DNA of 44,405 nucleotides from Alkaliphilus sp. NP8 (GCA_015978205.1 JADWMM010000041.1:1-44405), one strand, 5' to 3'; positions 17,604 to 26,791 are shown, counted from the first letter of the stretch. The notes: generated from the sequence alone by a model not told the origin. Numbers and translations are program-made.

Positions 17604-17641
17604 TAAGCCATTAAATGTATAGATGACATTTGGTGGCTTTT
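17604..17641 (+). terminator. rho-independent terminator after the S component
   Basis: AAGCCA-AAATGT pairs with ACATTT-TGGCTTTT around a short loop, followed by TGTTTT. It lies about 70 bases after the stop codon. Confidence 0.8.
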
Positions 17642-17665
17642 GTTTTAAGAAACATATCTACTTGA

Positions 17666-17965
17666 TTTTCAATCAGTGATGATGTACTGGTAAGCCTGAT
17701 TACAACTACTAACATAATCTCTAAGAATAGTCCTAAATATGATAACAGTTATAAATATATATTGGAAAATAATAGAGATTTTATAGAAGCATTCAGAGAA
17801 AATGTTATAGGAGCAATCGTAGAATACTCTACAAAAGATATACTTACACAACATGATGAGAAAATAGAACATCTACAAAAAGAGATGCTAAGCTTAATCT
17901 AAGAAAATGCAAAACATGGAGCTGTATCAGAAGAATTTGATGATGAGTACAAAAGGACATCATAA
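17666..17965 (+). pseudogene. serine recombinase fragment (C-terminal coiled-coil part)
   Basis: The frame beginning at 17666 has no start codon with a ribosome site. It reads through NSPKYDNSYKYILENN, a helical stretch ENVIGAIVEYSTKDI, and then HDEKIEHLQKEMLSLI before a stop at 17900. In the same frame it continues ENAKHGAVSEEFDDEYKRTS. This pattern (HxxKIxxLQxxxLxLIxxNAxxGxxxEEFxxEYxR) is the coiled-coil region of clostridial large serine recombinases. The catalytic domain is missing. It marks this stretch as a former mobile-element boundary. Confidence 0.6.
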
Positions 17966-18591
17966 TAGATGAATTAACTTAAAAAGGAAAAGCTAGGCTG
18001 CTACAATAGAAAATAATTATTTTCTATTACTCGATTATACTTCTATAATTTAGCAGTAGAAGTATTTATGGGAAACATAAACGGTAAAAAGATTCAATAT
18101 TATGAATATAAAATATAATTTAAAAATATAAAAAATACATAAAATTACACATGAGATAATTTATAAAATATTATATTTATGGTATTATTTACATGTAGAG
18201 TACGTACATATTTTTATAAATAAAATTAAAGATTAATTAATAATAGTCAATATAAAAATAAAGTTATTTTAAATTAGTCTGTTTTAAAAATACATAGTAA
18301 AAAGTTAAATCAAGGTATTATAAAGTACGAACATTGACTGAACTTAAAAGTATTTTAGAATTTAATTCTATACTGTTAATAAGATTAGATTAGATTAGAT
18401 TAGATTCATATTCTATTTTATATTTCTTAAGCATATAAATGCTCTTATTCATTGATAGATACTAAAGCAATTTTTTAAAAAACTCTTCTACTTAGTTTAA
18501 AACTACAGTTGAAGATTAACATAATCAACTCAACAATTTAAGAAGAAATATAATTTTTTATTAATAATATATTATATTAGGAGGGAAAAAT
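17966..18591. other. AT-rich gene-poor stretch
   Basis: No gene or stable RNA can be supported here. It contains a five-copy tandem AGATT repeat (18382-18406). The last 40 bases before the small ORF are extremely AT-rich and probably hold its promoter, but no clear -35 box is seen. Confidence 0.5.
18382..18406. repeat. five tandem copies of AGATT
   Basis: Five perfect head-to-tail copies of a 5-base unit. It lies about 190 bases upstream of the secreted-protein locus. Such short repeats change copy number by slippage. Confidence 0.85.
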
Positions 18592-18686
18592 ATGTACAGA
18601 AATAGAGATCCAAAAAAAATATTAATGTAATAGATTTACTTTTTTGGATAAATAAAACAAGTATAGACAGAATTAAAAAAATATAA
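18592..18686 (+). pseudogene. small ORF, frameshifted in a poly-A run (about 31 codons if restored)
   Basis: ATG 18592 has an AGGAGGG site at ideal spacing. As it stands the frame ends after 12 codons, at 18628. The break falls just after a run of eight A at 18612-18619. With one more A the frame continues cleanly to a stop at 18684-18686, giving a 31-residue product (start MYRNRDPKKN, then NVIDLLFWINKTSIDRIKKI). That stop is 17 bases before the start of the next gene, which also lacks one A in a poly-A run. No family is recognised. It may be a real small gene with a slippery tract, a decayed gene, or a sequencing homopolymer error. Confidence 0.45.
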
Positions 18687-18703
18687 AAAAAGGGGATAAA
18701 AAA

Positions 18704-19671
18704 ATGAAAAAAATATATCTATTTTGCTAATGTTAATAGTTCTGATTAGCTCAGTTTTTTCTAGTACAGCAATAAGTCAAATTTCTGACTTAAATTATAA
18801 TGATGTTAAAATCAATTATAATAAAGCATTAAAAGAAATATCTTCAACTGATAGAATAATGAATTTGTCTATTTCAGAAGAAGATTTTTTAAAAAATTCT
18901 ACTGTTATCAATGATAAACTGATGTATTCAAATATTCTATCAGATGGTACAACTATTTCAGCTTCTGAAACAGGATATGCTGTAGCAAGAATTGAAAATA
19001 ATAGTTTAATAGTTATAGAAAATCAAAATGGTAAAACTGAAAGACATAAAATAAATATAGATAAAATACAAGATAAAGCAGCAAAAACATTAAATCAAAT
19101 GGATTTAAAAACAACTAAAAATAATTTAATTCAACCTAGGGAAATAGAATATTCAAAAGAGTTGGATAGCTATAAAGGATATTTTGAATTTTATCAAGCT
19201 CTATATCCTAATAATCTTAGAAGTTATACATTGACTGTACCTAATGGAGGGGGTTCTGGGCAAACACAGTTTTATTCTAGAAGTACTTCAGCAAGTAATG
19301 AACAAAATTTTGAATCTATAGCTTTTGATTTCTTAAACCAATTAGATTTAGCACTAGACACAGCATCAGATTTAAAAAGAAATTGGGTAGATGCAGCTGC
19401 AGGGTCTTTATCATTTATTCCTGGGTTTAATGAAAGTGCTGCCGCTGTTAATGCAGTATTAGTTTTATATGAAACAGGACATGATTACACAGAAGAAGGA
19501 CTTGCTGCGGCAATGAAAACTTATATTGTGGGGGCTTGGGGAATAGCATCAGACTATGTTGGACAAGTTAATACATTTGTAAATACAGGACTAGGGGTAG
19601 CTAATTCTGTAGTTTATAGAGTGCAATTAAGAAACTTGAATAATTACTATCAATCATTTAAAACAGCTTAA
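18704..19671 (+). CDS. secreted toxin-like protein, frame broken in the signal peptide
   Basis: AAAGGGGAT precedes ATG 18704, but that frame stops after eight codons. Adding one A to the seven-A run at 18707-18713 joins it to a long frame and yields a textbook signal peptide, MKKNISILLMLIVLISSV, with cleavage expected after a nearby S-S-T-A. The mature protein of about 295 residues has a beta-rich N-half and a glycine-serine linker (PNGGGSGQTQFYSRSTS). Its C-third is rich in alanine and glycine and amphipathic (WVDAAAGSLSFIPGFNESAA, YIVGAWGIASDYVGQV), like pore-forming bacteriocin segments. A link to large antimicrobial proteins of the geobacillin-26 kind is possible but unproven. A membrane-protein gene follows. 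Confidence 0.6.
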
Positions 19672-19814
19672 AAAGTTGTGATATAGAAAGTAATAAGTAA
19701 TAATTGCTAAAGTTCAATTTATAAAAAGATAATTTTAAAAAGATATACTATATGCTATATATATTTAATATATTCATGTTGTTTTTTATAAACTATTGTA
19801 TGGGGAGCATAAAT

Positions 19815-20312
19815 ATGGAATATGAAATTTTTATACTGATTGTTTTAATAGTAGTTACATTTTTAATGATAAATTTTTTAAAAAAGAGATATGAATTTAT
19901 TCCCAAAAAATTCAAAGAGTTACAAAATCAAATAATTCCTTTAAGGCTTAATATTTATAAAGATTTAGATAAAACATTTAGTCAAATACATAGTCAAAAA
20001 AAGGAATATAATAAAAAGCACATTGTTTTGATTATGCTTATTCTAGGAACAATACTTTTTATTAAAAATTTCTTTAATAATTATTCAATTTTGGTTGATA
20101 AAATAATTTTTGCTTTAGTTTTTGCGTTAAGCTTTTTTATATATATTCTTTCAATTTATTATGATATTAAAGTTTTAAAAAAATATCAATTATTAAATAA
20201 AGAAATTACTCTTGAAATTAAAAAAAATATTTTCATTAAAAATATTACATATTTAATTTATTTAGTGATTATTATTCCACTATTATTAAATATTATAATT
20301 TCTAAAATTTAA
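19815..20312 (+). CDS. multi-spanning membrane protein, possible immunity partner
   Basis: This is a 165-residue protein with an N-terminal hydrophobic helix (YEIFILIVLIVVTFLMINFL). A charged cytoplasmic-type stretch of about 60 residues (KKRYEFIPKKFKELQ to SQKKEYNKKH) follows, then two closely spaced hydrophobic segments and a final one (YLIYLVIIIPLLLNIIISKI). I start at ATG 19815, which has TGGGGAG at 19801-19807; an upstream ATG has no such site. It lies 143 bases after the secreted protein, on the same strand, and is followed by a terminator. Small four-helix proteins next to secreted bacteriocin-like genes are often immunity proteins. No family is recognised, so this is inference from position. 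Confidence 0.6.
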   Translation: MEYEIFILIVLIVVTFLMINFLKKRYEFIPKKFKELQNQIIPLRLNIYKDLDKTFSQIHSQKKEYNKKHIVLIMLILGTILFIKNFFNNYSILVDKIIFALVFALSFFIYILSIYYDIKVLKKYQLLNKEITLEIKKNIFIKNITYLIYLVIIIPLLLNIIISKI

Positions 20313-20353
20313 TTGTATAATATTAATAGTAAAGAATATGATTTAAAGTTTAA

Positions 20354-20398
20354 GAGAATGAGATTTTTTGTCAACTGGTGTTAGTGAATAAAAATCAA
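20354..20398 (-). repeat. probable ISL3 element end (terminal inverted repeat remnant)
   Basis: The string GAGATTTTTTGTCAACTGGT is close to ISL3-family terminal repeats, which begin GGCTCTTT-GTCAA-TGGTGTTG. It lies just beyond the 3' end of the broken ISL3 transposase, where the right end is expected. The matching left repeat upstream of 21692 was not found. Confidence 0.4.
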
Positions 20399-20440
20399 GA
20401 AATTAAACAACTGAATAAACAATGATAAATATATAATTTG

Positions 20441-20482
20441 AAGGCTTAAGAGACTAACCAACTGGTATTTCTCTTAGGCCTT
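20441..20482. terminator. hairpin terminator between the membrane protein and the ISL3 remnant
   Basis: AAGGCTTAAGAGA pairs with TCTCTTAGGCCTT (one mismatch) around a 16-base loop. It works in the plus direction (TTT after the stem) and overlaps the last codons of the ISL3 pseudogene on the other strand. Confidence 0.6.
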
Positions 20483-21692
20483 TAATACTGCTAAATTTTG
20501 AGTAATAAGTATTCTATTCTTAAAGTGATAGAAACTCTTTTAGCGGAAGGTTATACGTTTTATAACCTTGATTTTATTACTAATACTGTATCTAATACTA
20601 TGATATAAATTATATGTAGCTTTAAGTTCTAGATCTAGGTCTAAGAGATAGTTTGCTATATCAACTTCTCTCATTGCTTTTCTAAAAGAGCGATGATAAC
20701 TATACTTAATACAATCAATAGATAAATTATCCTTAAGCAGCAGTTTCCAATGCTTTTTCAGTTTATTATAATTTTTCTTATCTTTATTCATAATCTTAAT
20801 CCTAGTTTTATTAAGAGATCTACTAAAAAGTAGTATTATATGAAACTTATCGATAATAATCTTAGCATTAGGAAAAATTGATTTAATCAGTGAAATATAA
20901 GGACTATACATATCAATAACAATAGTTTTAACAATTCTTCTAGCAGCTTTAGAATATTTGAGAAAGTAATTTTTAAGAACGTGTAAACGTCTATCCTCAA
21001 CTATATCAACGATATTTCCAGTATCAGAATCATAAAATATAAAAAACATAGCTCCCGTTGCAGATTTAACTGATTTAAATTCATCAAAGCAAAGGTTTTT
21101 AGGAAGATAGTTATACCTTGACTTGTATTTTCTGTAGAAGCTATCAATTACTCTATTTACAGTAGAATGAGATGAATTATGATTTTTTTCAATACCTTTT
21201 TCTGAAATCTTTTGTTTGATATTTAGGGCAATAGATATTTTTATATTATTAGATATTAGAAATGTAGCAATCTTTACTAACGATATTGGTCCTAAGTGAA
21301 AAGATAGAATTGAAAGATAACTCTGATTTTGAGGTTCAAATAAGCGTTAAACCCAGAAACATTAGATACTTTAATTGTTGAAATTTTAAAATCATGTTTT
21401 ATTATATTCTCATCAAGTATATGATCACAGTTATAAGATGAATTAGGTACAGATGTTAAACTAGTATGAAAATCTTAGGTTTTATGTTATTAATAATTGC
21501 TTCGGAATAGAAGTCATCCTCAAATCTAATATTTTCATATTTTGAATTTAGTAAATTAAGTAGACAATTAGGAAGATACAATTTGACAATACTACTTATA
21601 AAATGTAATTTTGGTCGATTGTATTTTATCAGAGTTTTGTGAGTTGTCTCATTTTTTGTACTAAAAGAGGTGCTGGTTTTTACCACTAACAT
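20474..21692 (-). pseudogene. ISL3-family transposase, broken
   Basis: Read on the minus strand, this is an ISL3 transposase with several lesions. The N-terminal part (LLNLLNSKYENIRFEDDFYSE) ends early. A second part (STIKVSNVSGFNAYL) then shifts frame near 21348, with the zinc-finger segment apparently deleted. The main catalytic part is open from about 21340 to 20540. It carries NSSHSTVNRVIDSFYRKYKS, LCFDEFKSVKSATGAM, EDRRLHVLKNYF, VKTIVIDMYSPY and AKIIIDKFHI. An in-frame stop after RITFR interrupts the usual C-terminal end, which continues KSFYHFKNRIL to 20474. The element cannot encode an active transposase. Confidence 0.85.
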
Positions 21693-21811
21693 TAAATGTT
21701 ATTAAACTTTTAATAATTTATATTATAATGTGAAATAATATTATTGTTTTTTACACAAAAAAACAGCAGCTGACTTTTATTTCCCAGGAAACATAAAATT
21801 TTTACATATAA

Positions 21812-21840
21812 TTGACACTATGTATATAAAAAGTTAAAAT
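21812..21840 (+). promoter_or_regulatory. sigma-A promoter for prfC
   Basis: TTGACA (21812-21817), a 17-base spacer and TAAAAT (21835-21840) match the housekeeping consensus closely. Transcription would start near 21847, giving a leader of about 170 bases. Confidence 0.75.
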
Positions 21841-22018
21841 AAAACTTGTTCGTGTATACTCACAAGTTTTATAGCGCACTCAATTTAAAACTTCGTTTTA
21901 AATTTCAAGTGCTTAAAATAAACTTGTTCGTATATACTCACAAGTTTTAAATTTTAAGTGTTCAAAATAAAAAAGTATTCAATTTATGTAAATTTATAAA
22001 TAGAGAAGAGGAACAAAT
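21841..22018 (+). promoter_or_regulatory. structured prfC leader with duplicated hairpin
   Basis: Two near-identical hairpins, each with AACTTGT/ACAAGTT arms and the loop TCGTRTATACTC, lie at about 21842-21871 and 21921-21948. Between them a longer palindrome (GCACT-AA-TTTAAAAC, TTC loop, GTTTTAAA-TT-AGTGC, about 21874-21914) can form. Each unit ends with AAATTTYAAGTGYT. The arrangement is a tandem duplication inside the untranslated region. It could control prfC translation or termination, or could be a dispersed palindromic repeat family. No known riboswitch or T-box motif is seen. Confidence 0.55.
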
Positions 22019-23614
22019 ATGGCAAAATCATCTTTTTTAAATGAAGTTAATAGAAGACGTACCTTTGCAATAATATCCCATCCAGATGCAGGTAAGACAA
22101 CGTTAACTGAAAAATTTCTATTATTTGGTGGTGCTATTCGTTTAGCAGGATCCGTAAAATCTAGAAGAGCTCAAAAACATGCAGTTTCTGACTGGATGGA
22201 AATTGAAAAACAAAGAGGTATTTCTGTTACTTCTAGTGTGCTTCAATTTGAATATAATAATTGTTGTATAAATATATTAGATACACCAGGTCATCAGGAT
22301 TTTAGTGAAGATACTTATCGTACACTAATGGCAGCAGACAGTGCAGTAATGGTAATTGATGGTGCAAAAGGTGTGGAAGCACAAACTAAAAAATTATTTC
22401 AAGTATGTAAAATGAGAGGTATACCTATATTTACTTTTGTAAATAAATTAGACCGTGCAAGTAAAGATCCATTTGAACTAATGGAAGAAATTGAAAAGGT
22501 ATTAGGTATTAGATCTTACCCTATGAACTGGCCCATAGGTACACAAGGAAACTTCAAGGGAGTTTATGATCGAAAAAAGGAAGAGATTGAAGTATTCAAA
22601 GAAAATAATCATGGTCAAAGCATGACTGAATCAACAGTTGGAGATGTAGCAGATCCCGAAATGAAGGAATTATTAGGGCTAGATTTGCATGAACAGCTAC
22701 TAGAAGAAATGGAATTATTAGATGTGGCAGGGGATGAATATGATTTAGATAAAATCTTAAATGGAGATTTAACTCCTATGTTTTTTGGTAGTGCCATGAC
22801 AAACTTTGGAGTTAAGCCATTTTTAGAATATTTCTTAGATATGACAAATCCACCTTCTCCTAGAATGAGTAATAATGGAGAAATTCCTCCAACATGTGAA
22901 AACTTTACAGGTTTTGTATTTAAAATTCAGGCAAATATGAATCCAGCTCATAGAGATCGTATTGCATTTATTCGTATATGTTCAGGTAAGTTTGAAAAAG
23001 GTATGGAAGTTAATCATGTCCGTTTAAACAAGAAAGTAAGACTATCACAACCACAACAATTTTTAGCTCAAGATAGAGTTGTTGTAGAAAATGCTTACCC
23101 GGGAGATATAATAGGTATTCACGATCCAGGAATATTTAAAATAGGAGATACTTTATGTCAGGATAATTCTAAGTCTAAATATAAGGGAATTCCTTCCTTT
23201 GCTCCAGAACACTTTGCTAAGATATATGCAAAAGATTCCATGAAAAGAAAACAATTCATAAAAGGAATTAACCAAATAGCTGAAGAAGGAGCTATTCAGG
23301 TATTTAGACAGCTACACATAGGAACGGAAGAACTAATAATAGGTGTAGTAGGTGTACTTCAGTTTGAAGTATTAGAATATAGATTAAAAAATGAGTATAG
23401 GGTAGATATTAATATGCAACAATTACCTTACAAAAATATACGTTGGATAGAAATGGAAGACTTTGACCCAGATAAATTTAAAACAACAACAGATACATTA
23501 ATTGTAGAAGATGACGAAGAAAACCCAGTACTATTATTCCAAAATGAGTGGTCTATACAGAGAGTAGAAGACCGTAACCCAGATGCAGTGTTAAAAGATG
23601 TATCTATAAGCTAG
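22019..23614 (+). CDS. prfC: peptide chain release factor 3
   Basis: This 531-residue GTPase recycles RF1 and RF2 from the ribosome after peptide release. The G1 loop SHPDAGKTTLTEK is near residues 20-32, and switch I includes KQRGISVTSSV. G3 is DTPGHQDFSEDTYR near residue 92, and G4 is NKLDR near residue 143. The C-terminal part has EGAIQVFRQ and VGVLQFEVLEYRLKNEY, as in RF3, which distinguishes it from EF-G. Length is typical. GAGGAAC precedes the ATG. It is a single-gene unit with its own promoter and a terminator at 23697. Confidence 0.97.
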   Translation: MAKSSFLNEVNRRRTFAIISHPDAGKTTLTEKFLLFGGAIRLAGSVKSRRAQKHAVSDWMEIEKQRGISVTSSVLQFEYNNCCINILDTPGHQDFSEDTYRTLMAADSAVMVIDGAKGVEAQTKKLFQVCKMRGIPIFTFVNKLDRASKDPFELMEEIEKVLGIRSYPMNWPIGTQGNFKGVYDRKKEEIEVFKENNHGQSMTESTVGDVADPEMKELLGLDLHEQLLEEMELLDVAGDEYDLDKILNGDLTPMFFGSAMTNFGVKPFLEYFLDMTNPPSPRMSNNGEIPPTCENFTGFVFKIQANMNPAHRDRIAFIRICSGKFEKGMEVNHVRLNKKVRLSQPQQFLAQDRVVVENAYPGDIIGIHDPGIFKIGDTLCQDNSKSKYKGIPSFAPEHFAKIYAKDSMKRKQFIKGINQIAEEGAIQVFRQLHIGTEELIIGVVGVLQFEVLEYRLKNEYRVDINMQQLPYKNIRWIEMEDFDPDKFKTTTDTLIVEDDEENPVLLFQNEWSIQRVEDRNPDAVLKDVSIS

Positions 23615-23696
23615 GTTGATTATATAGATGTATAATACAAATATTGTAGTTATTTGTCCATAGTCGTATATTTAAATTAACATATAAGATTTCAAT

Positions 23697-23730
23697 AAAG
23701 AGACACAAAATATAATGTTTTGTGTCTTTT
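23697..23730 (+). terminator. rho-independent terminator after prfC
   Basis: AAAGAGACACAAAA and TTTTGTGTCTTTT form the stem, with a seven-base loop and T-rich end. Confidence 0.85.
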
Positions 23731-23817
23731 AATTGTATAGAAAGATGCTAAATGTTTTAGTTTTAGATATAATGGTTATATAATAAAATAGAATAAGTTT
23801 AGAATAGGGGTGCTTGG

Positions 23818-24759
23818 ATGAAAGCTTTATTTACATATAATTATGGGAAAGAGAATATGGATAAAATAAGAAATCTGGGTTACGAAATTGTACAAAAAAA
23901 TGGCGAAAATATTTCGTATACTGAAGAAATAGAGGATGTAGAAGTTTTAGTTTGTTATAATCCTTTTAATAAATTAGATATAAATAAAATGAAAAATTTA
24001 AAATGGATTCAACTTGCTAGTATAGGTGTAGATCAAGTTCCAAATAGTACTTTATTAGAAAATAATATTATTTTAACTAATAATAGAGGTGGATATAGCA
24101 TTCCAATGGGTGAATGGGTTGTACTTAAGACCTTAGAAATATATAAAAAAAGTGCAGAACTTTATAAACAACAAAGAAATAAAAAATGGAAAATGAACAC
24201 TAGTCTTTTGGAGATTTATGGGAAAACAATAGCTTTTATAGGAACAGGAAGTATAGCAGTAGAATCTGCTAAAAGATTTCAAGGGTTTGGGACTAATATA
24301 ATAGGAGTAAATACTAAAGGAAGAAAAGTAGAGTATTTTGACAAATGTTACTCTATAGATAAATTAGATGAAGTACTATCTATTAGTGATACAGTTGTTT
24401 TAACTATACCTTATACAGAACAAACTCATCATTTAATTAATAAAGATAAATTAAATAAAATGAAAAAAGATGCTGCTTTTATAAATGTATCTAGAGGAAG
24501 TATTATAAACGAACAAGATTTAATAAATCACTTAAAAGAGGGTAATTTATTAGGTGCTGCTTTAGACGTATTTGAAAAAGAACCATTACCAGAAACTAGT
24601 CCTTTATGGGAAATGGAAAATGTAATAGTTACATCTCATAATTCTTGGATATCTGAAATGAGAAATGAAAGAAGATTTAACACAATACTTAATAATATGG
24701 AAAGATATAAAAAAGGTGAAGAACTTATGAATCTAGTTGACCTAAAAAGAGGTTATTAA
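23818..24759 (+). CDS. D-isomer-specific 2-hydroxyacid dehydrogenase
   Basis: This 313-residue NAD(P)-dependent oxidoreductase belongs to the phosphoglycerate/D-lactate dehydrogenase superfamily. The nucleotide-binding motif FIGTGSIAVESAKRF is near residue 140. The catalytic arginine lies in INVSRGSIINE (about 225) and the glutamate in FEKEPLPETSPLWE (about 258). The histidine is in VTSHNSW near residue 278; this is not the usual TPH-AG sequence, and the substrate is unclear. AGGGG precedes the ATG. The next gene lies 70 bases downstream and may be co-transcribed. Confidence 0.85.
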   Translation: MKALFTYNYGKENMDKIRNLGYEIVQKNGENISYTEEIEDVEVLVCYNPFNKLDINKMKNLKWIQLASIGVDQVPNSTLLENNIILTNNRGGYSIPMGEWVVLKTLEIYKKSAELYKQQRNKKWKMNTSLLEIYGKTIAFIGTGSIAVESAKRFQGFGTNIIGVNTKGRKVEYFDKCYSIDKLDEVLSISDTVVLTIPYTEQTHHLINKDKLNKMKKDAAFINVSRGSIINEQDLINHLKEGNLLGAALDVFEKEPLPETSPLWEMENVIVTSHNSWISEMRNERRFNTILNNMERYKKGEELMNLVDLKRGY

Positions 24760-24828
24760 ATAAAGTGAAATTTATATGATATGCATAGTTATAGCTTTTA
24801 ACTAATTGGTTAAGAATGGAGAAGTAGA

Positions 24829-25179
24829 ATGTATAAAAAAGGTAATTTTATGTTAGAAAGTGATTTCGAAATTAGAGAGATAAGAGAAGAAGATGAAAAT
24901 GGAGATGTAGATATATTCATACCTATAGAAGATAGAACTGTTAATTTGTTTTTACCTTTTATAGATGAAAGTAAAATGTCTAGAATACAATTAACAGAAG
25001 TTAGAAGCATAGTTTTAAGATTTAATGTAAAAGAATATTATAATATATGTAATATTCATTTTTTAAAAAATATAGATCTAATGTCACATTTGCTTAACTT
25101 TGAATTTGATTACACAAACTATAAAATAAAAATAATACAGGAAGAATACAGTGTTTCTTTTAAATTGACTAAAGAATAA
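24829..25179 (+). CDS. hypothetical protein
   Basis: This is a 116-residue acidic protein of unrecognised family. It starts MYKKGNFMLESDFEIREIRE after GGAGAAG, with an alternative in-frame ATG at 24850. It has an acidic N-terminal part (EEDENGDVDIFIPIEDR) and alternating beta-like segments (TVNLFLPFID, SIVLRFNVKEYYN, FEFDYTNYKIKIIQEEYSVSF). There is no signal peptide or membrane helix. It stands between the hydroxyacid dehydrogenase and the universal stress protein, on the same strand. No function is inferred. Confidence 0.65.
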   Translation: MYKKGNFMLESDFEIREIREEDENGDVDIFIPIEDRTVNLFLPFIDESKMSRIQLTEVRSIVLRFNVKEYYNICNIHFLKNIDLMSHLLNFEFDYTNYKIKIIQEEYSVSFKLTKE

Positions 25180-25301
25180 TATAAAAATTTCTATTATATT
25201 TTATTAATTTGTAAACAAATATACTTTTAAATATAGTACAATATGTAGTGAAGGGAATAAAAAAGATATAAAAGTTTAAGTTATAAGAAAGGGGCCCGGA
25301 T

Positions 25302-25682
25302 ATGAACGTTGAAAATAATATAATGGTATGTGTAACTAAACAAAAGACTTGTGAAAAATTAATTCAATCTGGGGTTAAAGTTAAAGAAGATAAGGGTGGA
25401 GAGATTTTTGTTATTCATGTATCATCACCAGATGCAAATTTTTTAGATAATTCTCATGAAGGAGAAGCACTTGACTATTTATTTGAAATATCAAAATCAG
25501 TAGGTGCGGATATGACAGTATTACGGTCAACAAATATTCTTGAAACTATGACTGAATTTTGTAAAAAAAAGGATATTAAAACTGTAGTTATAGGTGCTTC
25601 TCCAAGTGATTCAAATGAAGACAGTATAGTTTCTAAATTAATTAATAATTTAGGAGAAAAAGTTGAAGTAAATGTAATTTAA
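25302..25682 (+). CDS. universal stress protein domain protein
   Basis: This 126-residue protein has the UspA-like alpha/beta fold. The first strand is NNIMVCVTKQKTCEKLI and the second is EIFVIHVSSPDANFL. A TVLRSTNILETMTEFCKKKDIKTVVIGASPSD segment follows, with the ADP/AMP-binding-type G-AS turn partly conserved. It resembles the UspA-like domain of KdpD sensors more than classic UspA. AAAGGGG precedes the ATG, and a clear terminator follows. It is cytosolic and probably a nucleotide-responsive stress factor; partners are unknown. Confidence 0.75.
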   Translation: MNVENNIMVCVTKQKTCEKLIQSGVKVKEDKGGEIFVIHVSSPDANFLDNSHEGEALDYLFEISKSVGADMTVLRSTNILETMTEFCKKKDIKTVVIGASPSDSNEDSIVSKLINNLGEKVEVNVI

Positions 25683-25697
25683 ATTAAAAGACTTTGT

Positions 25698-25731
25698 AAT
25701 AGAGGTTTCTATACTTATAGAAATCTCTATT
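25698..25731 (+). terminator. rho-independent terminator
   Basis: AATAGAG-TTTCTAT and ATAGAAA-CTCTATT form the stem with a four-base loop, followed by TGTTATTTAT. Confidence 0.8.
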
Positions 25732-25843
25732 GTTATTTATAATATATATATAATTAAATATTAAAGTTGTTTGCATATAATAAAAATATATATCATTAAA
25801 GTTTTATATACATATAATAGATATAGTGAGGAGAGAAATAAAA

Positions 25844-26791
25844 ATGGACCAAAATAAGCTTTTATATAAAACATATTCGCAGCATTTAATACAAAAATAT
25901 GGAGAAAAGGTATACAAGCTTCCAGTTAACTTACCCTTAACTTGTCCAAATAGAGATGGGAAGTTAGGAAAAGGTGGATGTACATTTTGTGTTGAAGGGG
26001 GAACTGTATTTGAAAATTTGCCAAATACTCCTCCAGTAAGAGAACAATTAAATCAAAATAAAGATCATATAAGAAAAAAATATAAAGCTAATAAATATAT
26101 TGCTTATTTCCAAAATTTTTCAAATACATATATGCCAATAGAAAAATTTAAAAAGTATATTGAAGAAGCAATTATGGATGATATTGTAGAAATTGCTGTT
26201 TCAACAAGACCAGATTGTATACAAGCAGAGTATTTAGAATTCTTAAATGAGTTAAGAAATAAAACAGGAATTGAAATATCAATAGAGTTAGGCCTTCAAA
26301 CAGTAAATTATCATAGCTTAAAAAAAATAAATAGGGGACATACATTAGGTGAATATATAGATGCAATTTTAAATATAAAAAAATACGGTTTTAGTGTATG
26401 TACACATTTAATACTTAATTTACCTTGGGATAATATGGATGATGTAATAGAGAATGCTAAAATTATATCTGCATTAAAAGTAGATCAGATTAAATTACAT
26501 GCATTATATGTAATGGAAAATTCAATAATGGGAGATCAGTATAAAAAAGGTGAAATAAGCATTATTTCAGTAGATGAATATAAAGAAAGAGTTATAACCT
26601 TTTTAGAATATTTAGATCCTAATGTAATAGTGCAACGATTAATAGGAAGAGCTCCAAAGGAAAATAGTTTATTTGTTAATTGGAATATGAGTTGGTGGAA
26701 AATCAGAGATGAAATACATGATGAAATGGCAGAAAAGCAAAGATATCAAGGTAAAAAAATTAATTACTTAGGTGGAAAAGCCCTAAAATAA
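25844..26791 (+). CDS. TIGR01212-family radical SAM protein (YhcC type)
   Basis: This 315-residue radical SAM enzyme has the family's spaced cluster motif, with cysteines in CPNRDGKLGKGGCTFC near residues 28-43. Further marks are YFQNFSNTYMP, STRPDCI near residue 120, ELGLQTVNYHSLKKINRGH near residue 145, and THLILNLPWD near 186. I start at ATG 25844, preceded by GAGGAGAG; the in-frame GTG at 25826 overlaps that site. The substrate of this family is unsettled (YhcC is associated with RNA or biosynthetic modification). It is a single gene between a terminator and the P-loop gene. Confidence 0.9.
   Translation: MDQNKLLYKTYSQHLIQKYGEKVYKLPVNLPLTCPNRDGKLGKGGCTFCVEGGTVFENLPNTPPVREQLNQNKDHIRKKYKANKYIAYFQNFSNTYMPIEKFKKYIEEAIMDDIVEIAVSTRPDCIQAEYLEFLNELRNKTGIEISIELGLQTVNYHSLKKINRGHTLGEYIDAILNIKKYGFSVCTHLILNLPWDNMDDVIENAKIISALKVDQIKLHALYVMENSIMGDQYKKGEISIISVDEYKERVITFLEYLDPNVIVQRLIGRAPKENSLFVNWNMSWWKIRDEIHDEMAEKQRYQGKKINYLGGKALK

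Noticed and set aside
18724-18732. TTG or ATG inside the secreted protein as its natural start
   Set aside because: Neither has a ribosome site and both would lose the charged start of the signal peptide. The AAAGGGGAT plus ATG at 18704, with one missing A, explains the gene better.
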